The notes under the pieces were generated by a model, which searched no databases, was not told the origin of the DNA, and worked only from the letters and a program-made list of their open reading frames with translations. Source: a bacterium (GTDB lineage: Bacteria; Armatimonadota; Chthonomonadetes; Chthonomonadales; CAJBBX01). From it: 58,299 nucleotides of DNA. Made by a program: the position numbers and the translations under genes. Every line of letters begins with the position of its first letter. Within the stretch, counting starts at the first letter, position 1. The stretch covers positions 1 through 58,299 of the forward strand of contig JAJZOL010000243.1 of assembly GCA_021811565.1 (NCBI GenBank), in the 5' to 3' direction. Shown in pieces: positions 40,184-49,643 of this stretch.

Positions 40184-40191
40184 GGAAAATC

Positions 40192-40647
40192 ATGCAGATA
40201 ACGGACGCGATAATATTATGGCTGGTAGGATTCATCGTAACCCTAGGGTTTGCAGTGCTTTTTAATGTGCCTAAAAAAGCGCTTATGAGCGTCTCCGTCA
40301 TTGGAGCGTTTGGATTACTGTTACGAGGTGTCATGAAAGCGGATGGAGTCATTCTGGAGTTGGCTACTCTCTGCGGCTCGCTTTTTATTGGGTTGGCTGG
40401 ATTTTGGCAAGCACGCAGGATAAACACTCCACGCTTGGTTTTCACCATTACCGGTATCATCGCCATGGTTCCCGGAGTGCCCGCTTATGAGATGCTTCTC
40501 TATTTTCGGAACTATGATGTCTTGCAGGGGATGCAGAGCGGATTTAAAGTGGCTCTAATCACAGGTGCGATTGCTGGAGGATTATCACTTGCAAGGGCGT
40601 TAACGGAGTTGGAATGGAGAACCGTCGAAGAGCATGCGGACGATTAG
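40192..40647 (+). CDS. threonine/serine exporter, C-terminal (ThrE_2/DUF3815-like) component
   Basis: Small all-TM protein, FNVPKKALMSVSVIGAFGLLLR, IIAMVPGVPAYEMLLYF; immediately downstream of the DUF1212-like gene. Confidence 0.82.
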   Translation: MQITDAIILWLVGFIVTLGFAVLFNVPKKALMSVSVIGAFGLLLRGVMKADGVILELATLCGSLFIGLAGFWQARRINTPRLVFTITGIIAMVPGVPAYEMLLYFRNYDVLQGMQSGFKVALITGAIAGGLSLARALTELEWRTVEEHADD

Positions 40648-41807
40648 GTTCTCAACCTTATTACATGCTCCTTAAGCGTTTCGGTTACCATTTCTAATTG
40701 CCGCCATGTGGTCTCTTTACCAAGACTAAAACGAATCCCGGACGATGCTTCCTCCTTTGAAAGCCCTAATGCGATCAGCACATGCGAAGGCTCGATGGAA
40801 CCGGAGGAGCATGCGGAGCCCGATGATGCGGCGATCCCGTTCTGATCCAAAAGCATGAGCAAGGTCGTCCCACTTACGCCCTTCACACTGATATGAACAT
40901 TGTTCGGCAAGCGATGCTTGCGATGCCCGTGAAGCTTGATATCAGGGATTTTTTCAAATAAAAGTTGAATAAAACGATCGCGTAATTCCGTCAAACGTAA
41001 ACTCTCCGCCTCCCTTTCATCGGAAAGCAACTCACAAGCCTTGCCAAACCCCACGATCCCCGCGACATTCTCCGTTCCCGCACGTCTCTCTCGCTCTTGC
41101 GATCCTCCATGTATCAGGGCGTGGAGTTTCACCCCTTTGCGGATGTAGAGCGCGCCAACCCCCTTGGGACCATATATTTTATGCGCGGAAAAACTGGCAA
41201 GATCGCATCCAAGCCCGGATTTTGCATGTTGTCCTCCGAGATGGATCGGCAAATGGACGAAGCTCTGGACGCTATCCGTGTGAAACAGAGAGCCGTTTTC
41301 ATGTGTGATTCTCGCAAGTTGAGCTATATCCTGAATTGCACCTATTTCGTTATTAGCGTGCATTATGGAGACCAAGGCGGTGCGCGGGGTTAAAGCGTTA
41401 AGCAAATCATTCGGATCTATACATCCGTCTCCATCCACGGGCAATATCGTTAATTCAAACCCCAATTCCCTAAGCCAGAGCGCTGTGTGAAGCACTGCAT
41501 GATGTTCAATGGCTGAAACAATTAAGTGATTTCGATCCTTATGTGAGGCAAGCATTACGCCAATGATCGCCTGATTATCCGCCTCTGTGCCTCCGGATGT
41601 GAAGCATATCTCGCCATATGCCGCATGCAAGGATTCCGCAATTCGATCCCGCGCAGTATCCAGCGCCATCTTAGCCTCGCGTCCAATGAAATGCTGACTG
41701 GACGGATTGCCGAAACTGGATTGCAAGTATGGCTCCATCTCCTCAAGGACTCGCGAGTCCAAAGGGGTTGTGGCGGAATAGTCCAAATAGATACGATTGG
41801 GTGTCAT
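40644..41807 (-). CDS. cysteine desulfurase (IscS/NifS family)
   Basis: IYLDYSATTPLDSRVLEEM; FTSGGTEADNQAI; HTDSVQSFVHLPIHLG; SFSAHKIYGPKGVGALYIRKG; GIAASSGSACSSGSIEPSHVL. Confidence 0.95.
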   Translation of the reverse strand: MTPNRIYLDYSATTPLDSRVLEEMEPYLQSSFGNPSSQHFIGREAKMALDTARDRIAESLHAAYGEICFTSGGTEADNQAIIGVMLASHKDRNHLIVSAIEHHAVLHTALWLRELGFELTILPVDGDGCIDPNDLLNALTPRTALVSIMHANNEIGAIQDIAQLARITHENGSLFHTDSVQSFVHLPIHLGGQHAKSGLGCDLASFSAHKIYGPKGVGALYIRKGVKLHALIHGGSQERERRAGTENVAGIVGFGKACELLSDEREAESLRLTELRDRFIQLLFEKIPDIKLHGHRKHRLPNNVHISVKGVSGTTLLMLLDQNGIAASSGSACSSGSIEPSHVLIALGLSKEEASSGIRFSLGKETTWRQLEMVTETLKEHVIRLRT

Positions 41808-41809
41808 GC

Positions 41810-43699
41810 CTACATACCCACTCCCGCATCGGACATATCCTCCGATTGATAATAGAGGAACATTGTCTGAGCGAGCATCTTTTCGGGGGTGGAAAAAGAG
41901 ACATTAACACTTACCGAGAGATAGGGGCGAATATTTTGTTTCGTAATCGTCGGATCGGTTTGCTGGAAATAGGTCAATGCTTGATCTTGACTCTGATTCT
42001 CGATGAAATTCATCACTCCCTCCTTACGATAACCCCAGCCAGGTGTTTGACCGATGACGACGGAGCACACAGCATGATCAAGATCACTGGGTGTGATGGT
42101 GATATCATCGGAAACGGTGTTACACGCCAAGGCAAATAGGTTTTGCTGGGAGGGAGATAGGGAACTATATGCCAGCCCTGTGGTCTTCATCTCATTTCGT
42201 TGAGATCCATTCAACGCATGCCAAAATTTCAAAACAGGACGAACCGAATCCAGCACCTCCATATGAGGCACGATGGGCCATTGCAACACCATTTTTTTCA
42301 GTGTGGCGTATTGCAAGTCAGGAAGACTACACATATCCGCGAACGTATCAATGTTCCAACTCTCGTTTTGATCTTCTTTTACCCACCGTTTTACCTCCTC
42401 CGCAGGGGGTTCTTCGGCGGTTTTTAGCGCATAGAGGGGACTTTTCACAAAAACAAACGGCGGATTGAGCGTTGCCTCATGGTTCGTGGAAACCGCTAAT
42501 TGAGTGAGGATTGTGGAAACAGCCTCGTTTTGAAAATTAGGCGGAGGCAAAGTGGAATCCCAAAAGGAATCCGCGATAACATTGACAGGATGCACTTTGT
42601 CCAACTCAAGCAACTCATCTCCGAGGCTTACGCGGGTTTTATTGGATGCAGAGGTCAAGGAAATTTTGGCATCCAATTCCGGGCTTTTCAATGGGGGTGG
42701 GGTGGATTCCTTTACGTTTTCCACAGAACCGTAAAACATGGGGCTTGGCAACTGTCCTCGCTGCATGTTTGGGGCGTATTCCCCCAAATCGCTTACCAAG
42801 GTTGTATACCAGTGAAGGGTTTTGCTGTTAGGAGAGAAGTTTTCAAAGGAAATGGACAGGTTCACGTACTCTTTTGCGGGTTTTGCACCTTTTACATCCG
42901 GAGGAGTGAATGGATCCGATTGAGCGAAAGGATAACCCTCAATGACGCTTAGCGGAATATCCGAAACCTCCTGAATATAATGCCTTTGAAAAGTGACGAA
43001 GGGGACATGAAATAATCCGCTCAGTTGGTTTGTCGTAAGGGTGCAAAGAAAACGATAAACGAATCGCAGCCCGGGAGTGTCTTGCAGCATATTTCTAATC
43101 ACAGCCATCTCCAGCCTGATCTGTCTGGCTTGAGAGGGAGTTTGTGCCGAAAGTAGTTGCACATTCAGAGAATTTAACTCCGGCAGAAGCTGGCTGTCGG
43201 GGTATTTGTCCACTTCCCGAAACACTCTTAACTCCTCCTGCAAAGCATCAATCGGCTGACTGATAATACCCGCCTCCTCCTTAGCCAATTCAGCAGCCTG
43301 AACCTGCTGTTGTTCTGATGTTTGAAAAAGACGATAGGATATTCGTTTTCCCATCGATTGCCTTTCCCAAGTGAAGTGGAAAAAGGCGGCGATGGATTGC
43401 AGGATTTGTCCCAGAGGGAGATTATGGACGATTAGTGTGAAATGAACATCGGTAACCGATTTGTCAGGGAAGAATTCGATGCCTGAAGTCTCCTCCAGAT
43501 CCGCAAGAAAATCCAGCATGGATTTATCATGGAAAGCGAATGACTTGGGAGACTCCATTCGCACATCGCCCTGAAACGGGTTTGCGGATGTTGTTGAACC
43601 GTTCGCCAGCGCCCTCGCGAAGCTGGAATTCAATCCGCCAAGCACAAGAAACAAAATAATCCAGCAGATCGTGCAGGATTGGGAAAGCTTTGCTATCAA
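41810..43699 (-). CDS. secreted protein with STN (secretin/TonB N-terminal)-like domain, function unknown
   Basis: Signal peptide-like N-terminus; FAFHDKSMLDFLADLEETSGIEFFPDKSVTDVHFTLIVHNLPLGQILQSIAAFFHFTWE resembles an STN fold; no secretin or TonB-barrel segment seen. Confidence 0.6.
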   Translation of the reverse strand: MIAKLSQSCTICWIILFLVLGGLNSSFARALANGSTTSANPFQGDVRMESPKSFAFHDKSMLDFLADLEETSGIEFFPDKSVTDVHFTLIVHNLPLGQILQSIAAFFHFTWERQSMGKRISYRLFQTSEQQQVQAAELAKEEAGIISQPIDALQEELRVFREVDKYPDSQLLPELNSLNVQLLSAQTPSQARQIRLEMAVIRNMLQDTPGLRFVYRFLCTLTTNQLSGLFHVPFVTFQRHYIQEVSDIPLSVIEGYPFAQSDPFTPPDVKGAKPAKEYVNLSISFENFSPNSKTLHWYTTLVSDLGEYAPNMQRGQLPSPMFYGSVENVKESTPPPLKSPELDAKISLTSASNKTRVSLGDELLELDKVHPVNVIADSFWDSTLPPPNFQNEAVSTILTQLAVSTNHEATLNPPFVFVKSPLYALKTAEEPPAEEVKRWVKEDQNESWNIDTFADMCSLPDLQYATLKKMVLQWPIVPHMEVLDSVRPVLKFWHALNGSQRNEMKTTGLAYSSLSPSQQNLFALACNTVSDDITITPSDLDHAVCSVVIGQTPGWGYRKEGVMNFIENQSQDQALTYFQQTDPTITKQNIRPYLSVSVNVSFSTPEKMLAQTMFLYYQSEDMSDAGVGM

Positions 43700-43824
43700 T
43701 TAAATCCTCCGGATGATTGCAAATCCCGACATTGCGTCACATGACGCTTTTGTTGAAATGAAATCACCATATTACGCTTTTCAGTATGTGAAGATTGATG
43801 AAATGCTCATCCAATCTCCCTTTG

Positions 43825-44595
43825 TTATATCACAAGATTCAGCGCCGCAATACCGGCGAGGATCAAAACGGTTGCATTGAAAGTTTTCTGAGGAATAATG
43901 GGAAGGAGCCATTTGCCAAATAGAATGCCAACGCCAACGAGAGGAAACATGATAAGATCAAACCTGAGGGATGCTGTGGTCATCATCGGTGAATGAGGCA
44001 GCACGTATGTCAATCCGATATATAACGGAAGTTTCGTTACGTTCACCATAAAAAAGAACCATGCGCTTGTGCCCATAAACTCTTCCTTGGACATATCCAT
44101 CGCCTGCAGATAAAGAGTCATTACCGGACCCGCCGCGTTGGCAACCATTGTTGTAAAACCAGCCGCGCCTCCCGCGCCCGCGATGGAGGCGATGGAATGA
44201 GGAGTTAATCTCTCACCGAATTTTTGTCTTACAAGATGCAGCGCGAGCATAATAAGTACAATGGAGCCGATGATCACATCCATAATATCCTTGTGATGCG
44301 GCGCCTTCGGGGGGGTTTTTAGAAACAGGATGGTTCCTACGACGAACCCAGTGAAAACCCAAGGAATCAATTTTAGAAGCTTGTCCCATTGTGCATGTCG
44401 CCGATAGTAAAGCACGGCGAAAATATCTCCGAATATTAGCATCGGAAGCATTGCGCCAGCCGCCAATCTGCCACGGAATATGACAGCGACGAGCGGGACA
44501 ACTAGAATCCCCGCACCCGGAAGCCCGGTCTTGGAGAATCCAAGCAAAACAGCTGCAGCGACGCCGAAAAACCATTGTATTGTTGTTAAACTCAT
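43825..44595 (-). CDS. sulfite exporter TauE/SafE family membrane protein
   Basis: FFGVAAAVLLGFSKTGLPGAGILVVPLVAVIF; GAGGAAGFTTMVANAAGPVMTLYL. Confidence 0.9.
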   Translation of the reverse strand: MSLTTIQWFFGVAAAVLLGFSKTGLPGAGILVVPLVAVIFRGRLAAGAMLPMLIFGDIFAVLYYRRHAQWDKLLKLIPWVFTGFVVGTILFLKTPPKAPHHKDIMDVIIGSIVLIMLALHLVRQKFGERLTPHSIASIAGAGGAAGFTTMVANAAGPVMTLYLQAMDMSKEEFMGTSAWFFFMVNVTKLPLYIGLTYVLPHSPMMTTASLRFDLIMFPLVGVGILFGKWLLPIIPQKTFNATVLILAGIAALNLVI

Positions 44596-44763
44596 TAAAT
44601 ACCCTTTTGGTATAGCTGTTTCGATAATGCTTGAAGGGCGATCACAAAGTGAGACATTGAAAAATCACGCATTCTCGTCTCATTGGATTATGCACAAACA
44701 CCAAGCACGCATGGAGAGATGCTTGCAATGACGGAACTGGAACTCATAACATGGCTGAGCCAT

Positions 44764-45426
44764 TTAAGCTTTTTCGCTTGAGACTTCCGGCTCAGGGCGA
44801 AGATGATGCCATAGCCACACGATGAAAAGTATCAATAATACGGCAAGAATAAGCGCATCAGCTTTGTGAAAATAGGTTTTCAATATATCCCACTGCTGCC
44901 CGAGTTTCATTCCAATCCATGCCAGAAAATAGCACCAGGGGAGGGAGCCGATGAAGGTAAGTGCGATGAAGGGACCGAACTTCATTTTGGAGACGCCAGC
45001 AGGCAGAGATACGAACGTCCTGACGACGGGAAGTAATCTTGAAACAAATACCGCCCATCCACCCCACCTGGCGAACCAGACATCACCGTGCTGTATGTCC
45101 CGTTTTCGAATAAGGAGGTATTTTCCGTATTTTTCAACAAAAGGACGTCCGCCTATTATCCCCACCCACCATGCAAGCGCGGATCCAACCGCACAACCCA
45201 CAGCCCCCGCAAGCGCCACGAACAGAAGATTGAATGGTTGCATGGGAGGAGTCTGGTTGCTTGCCACAATGGCGACAGTCAACGCACCGGAGAAAGGCAT
45301 TATGACTTCGCTAGGCAGAGGAATACATGCGCTCTCTATCGCCATAAGAGCAATAATGCCAGGATATCCTAATGTTCTGATGACGTGCATAATCCACAGT
45401 GCGATAATTTCCGTTATGCTGTGCAA
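44764..45426 (-). CDS. DedA family membrane protein
   Basis: ESACIPLPSEVIMPFSGAL; GSALAWWVGIIGGRPFVEKYGKYLLI; ARWGGWAVFVSRLLPVVRTFVSLPAGVSKM. Confidence 0.93.
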   Translation of the reverse strand: MHSITEIIALWIMHVIRTLGYPGIIALMAIESACIPLPSEVIMPFSGALTVAIVASNQTPPMQPFNLLFVALAGAVGCAVGSALAWWVGIIGGRPFVEKYGKYLLIRKRDIQHGDVWFARWGGWAVFVSRLLPVVRTFVSLPAGVSKMKFGPFIALTFIGSLPWCYFLAWIGMKLGQQWDILKTYFHKADALILAVLLILFIVWLWHHLRPEPEVSSEKA

Positions 45427-45453
45427 CGTTGTCTCCTTCCGCAGGCGTGCGAA

Positions 45454-46647
45454 TCAATCATGGTGTTTTTTTTGTACAGCGGGGTACCGCTTGTTTCGTT
45501 CTTCGAGGACAGCTTCGTAAATTTCGATGACTTTCTCTCCCATGGATAATGGGGTGTATTTTTGCGCGTGCAGCAAGCATTTTTGCCGCATTCCTTCAAT
45601 TCTGGAAGGATTGTCAAGCAAGGAAACAATCGCCTTGGAAAACGCCTCAGCGTCGGACTTGGTGATAATGCCGTCCTCTTCATTGACAACGGTCTCGCAA
45701 GCACCGCCTTCGTCCACCACCACGCACGGAGTCCCGGCAGCACGCGCTTCAGCGATCACAAGCCCTTGAGTCTCGGTTGAGGATGGGAATATGAAGATAT
45801 CCGCCGTGGAGTAGAAGGGATCCAACTCCGCTCTTATCATTGGACCGGCAAGAATGATACGGTCGCCATCCGGAAAACTCTCAACGATTTTACGACACGC
45901 CTCATAATGAGGACCACCGCCGATTATTAGCAAATAAGCGTCCTTATGTTTTTTCGCGACCGCTTGGAAAGATTCCATGGCCAATTCAATATTTTTTTCC
46001 TGCGCTATTCTACCCACGTATAGAAGTAACGTTCCATCCATCGGGATATTAAACCTCTCTCTTGCATTCCGCCGAGACTGCTCATTCATATCCTCCTCAT
46101 GGGGCAGTGGCACCGCCGTTGGAATCACGGTAATCGGAGTCTCCACCTTGTATTGCCGCAACGATTGCTCCGCAATTCTCGAAGGCACAATGACATGACT
46201 GCATCGGTTGTAATATTCCGGTATCCACCATTCCAACAACCCCTCCACCGCTTGCTGCGGAAGAAACACCAGATAGTGACCGTAATGATTGTACAGGGTA
46301 TGGTAGGTTGATACGAGCGGAATGTTATCCTGCTTTGCGATGCGAGACGCCAGCAAGCCTAAAAAAAATGGGGTGTGCGAATGCAATATATCCGGAGCGA
46401 TACGCGTGAGATTGCGACGTAAATTGGGGAACCAAGGGTAGGAGAGAGGATAATTTGGATTAAAAGGCGTGCGAACGGATGGCACGCGTAAAATAAACGG
46501 GGAATCGTCCACGTAATCGGGATAATGGGGCGCCACCACCACTACTCTGTGATGATGCGCTCTTAATTCGTCTATTAGCGTGCGGACGGACGTGCTTACA
46601 CCGTTTTGAACGGGTTCGAAAGATTCGGAGAAGATGCCGATGCGCAT
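45454..46647 (-). CDS. glycosyltransferase family 4 protein (diacylglycerol/PIM glycosyltransferase-like)
   Basis: MRIGIFSESFEPVQNGVSTSVRTLIDELRAHHHRVVVVAP; ILHSHTPFFLG; LLYVGRIAQEKNIELAMESF; SSTETQGLVIAEARAAGTPCVVVDEGG. Confidence 0.93.
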   Translation of the reverse strand: MRIGIFSESFEPVQNGVSTSVRTLIDELRAHHHRVVVVAPHYPDYVDDSPFILRVPSVRTPFNPNYPLSYPWFPNLRRNLTRIAPDILHSHTPFFLGLLASRIAKQDNIPLVSTYHTLYNHYGHYLVFLPQQAVEGLLEWWIPEYYNRCSHVIVPSRIAEQSLRQYKVETPITVIPTAVPLPHEEDMNEQSRRNARERFNIPMDGTLLLYVGRIAQEKNIELAMESFQAVAKKHKDAYLLIIGGGPHYEACRKIVESFPDGDRIILAGPMIRAELDPFYSTADIFIFPSSTETQGLVIAEARAAGTPCVVVDEGGACETVVNEEDGIITKSDAEAFSKAIVSLLDNPSRIEGMRQKCLLHAQKYTPLSMGEKVIEIYEAVLEERNKRYPAVQKKHHD

Positions 46648-46684
46648 GGTGGTTTAATTTTAATTTCCTTGATAGGAGACGGGT

Positions 46685-47737
46685 CTATTGAGTATTTGAA
46701 ACGTGCATTTTACTGTGTGATTCTAAAAACGACATTATCTCAGCCATCTTGGTAGCCTCGCCTCCTTGAGCGAATTCAAGATGTGTGAGGTGATTTCCGG
46801 TTGTGACACCGCGAGCAACGTAGATGGGGGATTTCAGGATTCGCGAGGCGTCCATATGAGAAATTGTAGGATCGGTGAGCACTTTAATGCTTTGTATCCG
46901 TTGCTCTTTCAATTCACGGCTATATGCGGCGAAACTAGGATTCATGGATAAAAGGACTTCCAAGCGTCGAGGTGTTATTTCCCATAAATCAATCATTTTT
47001 ACGCGGATGTCTTTTCGCTGCCGACGTGCATTTCTGGTTGGTCTCGGGAAGTGAACCGTTTTGGGCTCAATGGGTTTCGGTTCCGCCTCGATCGTTACAG
47101 GTTCGGCGGCAATTATTTGAGTGGTGTCCAAGAGAGTGTCCGTTTCAACTACGGCGGCATCGGTATTGGAAGCGGCAACGAGGGTTGTTTCTTGATTCAC
47201 CTCAACGTCTTCAATGAGAGAGGAGGAATTCGGGATCATATCTGATTCACATGTCTCAGAAGACTGCGCTTCTTGAATCTCCTCATTCTTTTCATTTTCA
47301 TCCACCTGGGAAATTTCATCCAGCACCGCATTTTCCTGAACCGCGACGAATTGTTCCTCTTTAATATCCGGAACCGGCGACTCCTGCGGAGTAACGGTCA
47401 CAGTCGGAATATCCGCATGTGCGGCATTTCTAAACTGTGGCAGGTATTTGTCGATAGTGGGGACGTCCACGGATTCGGATAGGTTATCCAATACCGAGGA
47501 TTCTCCCTGTCGTATCGGAGTATTGGATCTGGGCTCTCGGTTTTGAGGGACAACAGCATGTTCCGCGACAGAACTAGTCTGTTGGGGTGGTTGACTTATG
47601 TCACTAACTGGAGATATCCGATCGCCGGATGTCACGGAGACAGCCGTATCAGCGGCTTCCTGCATCTCATCGGGGTTTTGTGCATCCAGAAATTGTGAAT
47701 CAAGCCATTTTTGCCACTCTTCAAAAAGCATATCCAT
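46685..47737 (-). CDS. hypothetical protein with long acidic low-complexity N-terminus and compact C-terminal domain
   Basis: Continuous 350-aa ORF; acidic Q/E/V-rich middle; C-terminal KDIRVKMIDLWEITPRRLEVLLSMNPSFAAYSRELKEQRIQSIKVL. Confidence 0.65.
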   Translation of the reverse strand: MDMLFEEWQKWLDSQFLDAQNPDEMQEAADTAVSVTSGDRISPVSDISQPPQQTSSVAEHAVVPQNREPRSNTPIRQGESSVLDNLSESVDVPTIDKYLPQFRNAAHADIPTVTVTPQESPVPDIKEEQFVAVQENAVLDEISQVDENEKNEEIQEAQSSETCESDMIPNSSSLIEDVEVNQETTLVAASNTDAAVVETDTLLDTTQIIAAEPVTIEAEPKPIEPKTVHFPRPTRNARRQRKDIRVKMIDLWEITPRRLEVLLSMNPSFAAYSRELKEQRIQSIKVLTDPTISHMDASRILKSPIYVARGVTTGNHLTHLEFAQGGEATKMAEIMSFLESHSKMHVSNTQ

Positions 47738-47943
47738 CTCCCAAGCCCATCAATTCAGACTACGATAAACACGGGCAATTGCAATATAGCCTATCAACGA
47801 AATTCAATACGCAGTACATTTGAAGGGATAGCTATTTTTCGGAAATTTGCAATCACCATAACAACAAGTTTATTTTACAACATGATACACCGATACCGCA
47901 TCCTGTTGGAAAGAATTACAGATCATGAACATATTGACCTCTA

Positions 47944-48960
47944 TCAGTAAATCAGCATGGCGTCGCCAAAACTAAAAAAGCGGAATTGATTCCTAACGGC
48001 GAATTCATAGGCGTTTCGAACATATTCCATTCCTCCGAAAGCCGATACAAGCATGAGCAGACTGGATTTCGGTAAATGAAAATTTGTCAAAATGGCGTCG
48101 ATAATCTTGAATTCGAAGCCAGGTGAGATAAATAACCTGGTCTCTTCGGTTTTCGACTCGACCACTCCGTCTGAAATCGCTGCGGATTCCAACGCTCTCA
48201 CCGTGGTGGTACCAATGGCTATAATCCTACCCGGAGCGTTATTAACGATATCCGCCGTCTCCTTGGAGATCGTGTACCACTCCCCGTGCATTTTGTGGAG
48301 TTCAATCACTCTCTCCTTCACCGGGCGGAAGGTGTCAACGCCGACATGGAGAGTGATGCGTGTCAGTTTGGCGCCCATGGCTTCAATTTCTTGCAGTATT
48401 TGACGGGTGAAATGCAAACCCGCTGTGGGAGCGGCGGCGGATCCGGGAAGATTGGAGTAGATTGTTTGATAGCGTTCCTCGTCCGCAAGATGAGAATGAA
48501 TATAGGGGGGCAAAGGTATTTGCCCCTGCCATAAGAGAGAGTCTCGCGCGTCAGCGTTCTCAAATAGCAGAATTCGTCCTCCATCCTCCGTCACTTCGAC
48601 CGATTGAGCCTTTACACGCTTGCCATCATTTAAAAGAATATCCACAAACCGTCCAATTTGCAGTCCTCTTCCAGGATGCACCATCGCCTTCCATCGATCT
48701 CGCTCGACGGGTTGTATGAGAAGTATTTCGGCATTCCCGCCGTTATCGCGCACGGCTTTCATTCGGCGAGCGGATACTCGCGTATCATTTATAACCACAA
48801 CATCCTCTGGGTGAATGTAATCCAGCAGATGCGGAAATGTCGTATCATTTGTCTCACCGTTTACGCGATTCAAACAGAGAAGACGCGATTCCCCTCTGGG
48901 TACGGGCGTTTGAGCTATTAATTCAACCGGTAAGTTATAATCGAAATCATCTAAAAGCAT
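47944..48960 (-). CDS. queA: S-adenosylmethionine:tRNA ribosyltransferase-isomerase
   Basis: DFDYNLPVELIAQTPVPRGESRLL; VVINDTRVSARRMKA; AAPTAGLHFTRQIL; ITLHVGVDTFRPVK; TNFHLPKSSLLMLVSAFGG. Confidence 0.96.
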   Translation of the reverse strand: MLLDDFDYNLPVELIAQTPVPRGESRLLCLNRVNGETNDTTFPHLLDYIHPEDVVVINDTRVSARRMKAVRDNGGNAEILLIQPVERDRWKAMVHPGRGLQIGRFVDILLNDGKRVKAQSVEVTEDGGRILLFENADARDSLLWQGQIPLPPYIHSHLADEERYQTIYSNLPGSAAAPTAGLHFTRQILQEIEAMGAKLTRITLHVGVDTFRPVKERVIELHKMHGEWYTISKETADIVNNAPGRIIAIGTTTVRALESAAISDGVVESKTEETRLFISPGFEFKIIDAILTNFHLPKSSLLMLVSAFGGMEYVRNAYEFAVRNQFRFFSFGDAMLIY

Positions 48961-49311
48961 ATTTTTAAGGGTATGTTGCAAATTTTCCGGCAATTGAAAC
49001 TATGCGTACGAGTGACACGGGCTCCATGATTGGGACTGCATTTGCAACCACCCAAGACGTTTTCAATTTTCCTTGAAACGTGCATTTGGATATTGGATGA
49101 ACAACTTTGAGGCGTCCTTCGAATGGAAATTCACTATCCCGAGGTAATTGCAAAGCTCATGAAATCGGTTTGATGCCGCTAACTTCCGCTTGGTAATACA
49201 CGTGATAGCGTCTTAGCGAAACCTTATCTAATATATTCGTTATATATTTTAGCGAGGAATGAAGCTGTCTGTCAATGAACTAAGGGGGATGGGAATGATG
49301 GTGACCACAAA

Positions 49312-49635
49312 TCAATCCTCCCAGTATAGTGCGCAGATGACACCATCGCGAATCACCACGGGGAGCGTTTGAAGGGAGTATCCGCATGCATTCAAGCATT
49401 CGCCAGTCTTAAGGTCAAATATGAGATGATGCCTCCTGCAAATCACTTGGCTGTCTTGAAAATGGCCGTGATCCAAAGGTTCGTTCTGATGCGGGCACAA
49501 TGAGGAAGATAGCATCAAATCGCCATTCTCATTACGATAAAGTATAAAATCCCCATCGCTATAAATGTTCACTAACATGGAGGAGTTATTTGGCATATCC
49601 TTGCACCCCGCAAGGGGTTTAAGAGCTTGTTTCAT
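49312..49635 (-). CDS. Rieske [2Fe-2S] domain protein
   Basis: CPHQNEPLDHGHFQDSQVICRRHHLIFDLKTGECL Rieske CxH...CxxH motifs. Confidence 0.88.
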   Translation of the reverse strand: MKQALKPLAGCKDMPNNSSMLVNIYSDGDFILYRNENGDLMLSSSLCPHQNEPLDHGHFQDSQVICRRHHLIFDLKTGECLNACGYSLQTLPVVIRDGVICALYWED

Positions 49636-49643
49636 GGCTGGAA

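Noticed and set aside
43711-43776. Another family C element (GGATGATTGCAAATC...GAAATCACC)
   Set aside because: Right end is a poor match and spacing is too short; only the left 10-mer is convincing.
44951-45520. 189-aa plus-strand ORF opposite dedA and the GT4 gene
   Set aside because: Overlaps two strongly supported minus-strand CDSs; no domain signal.
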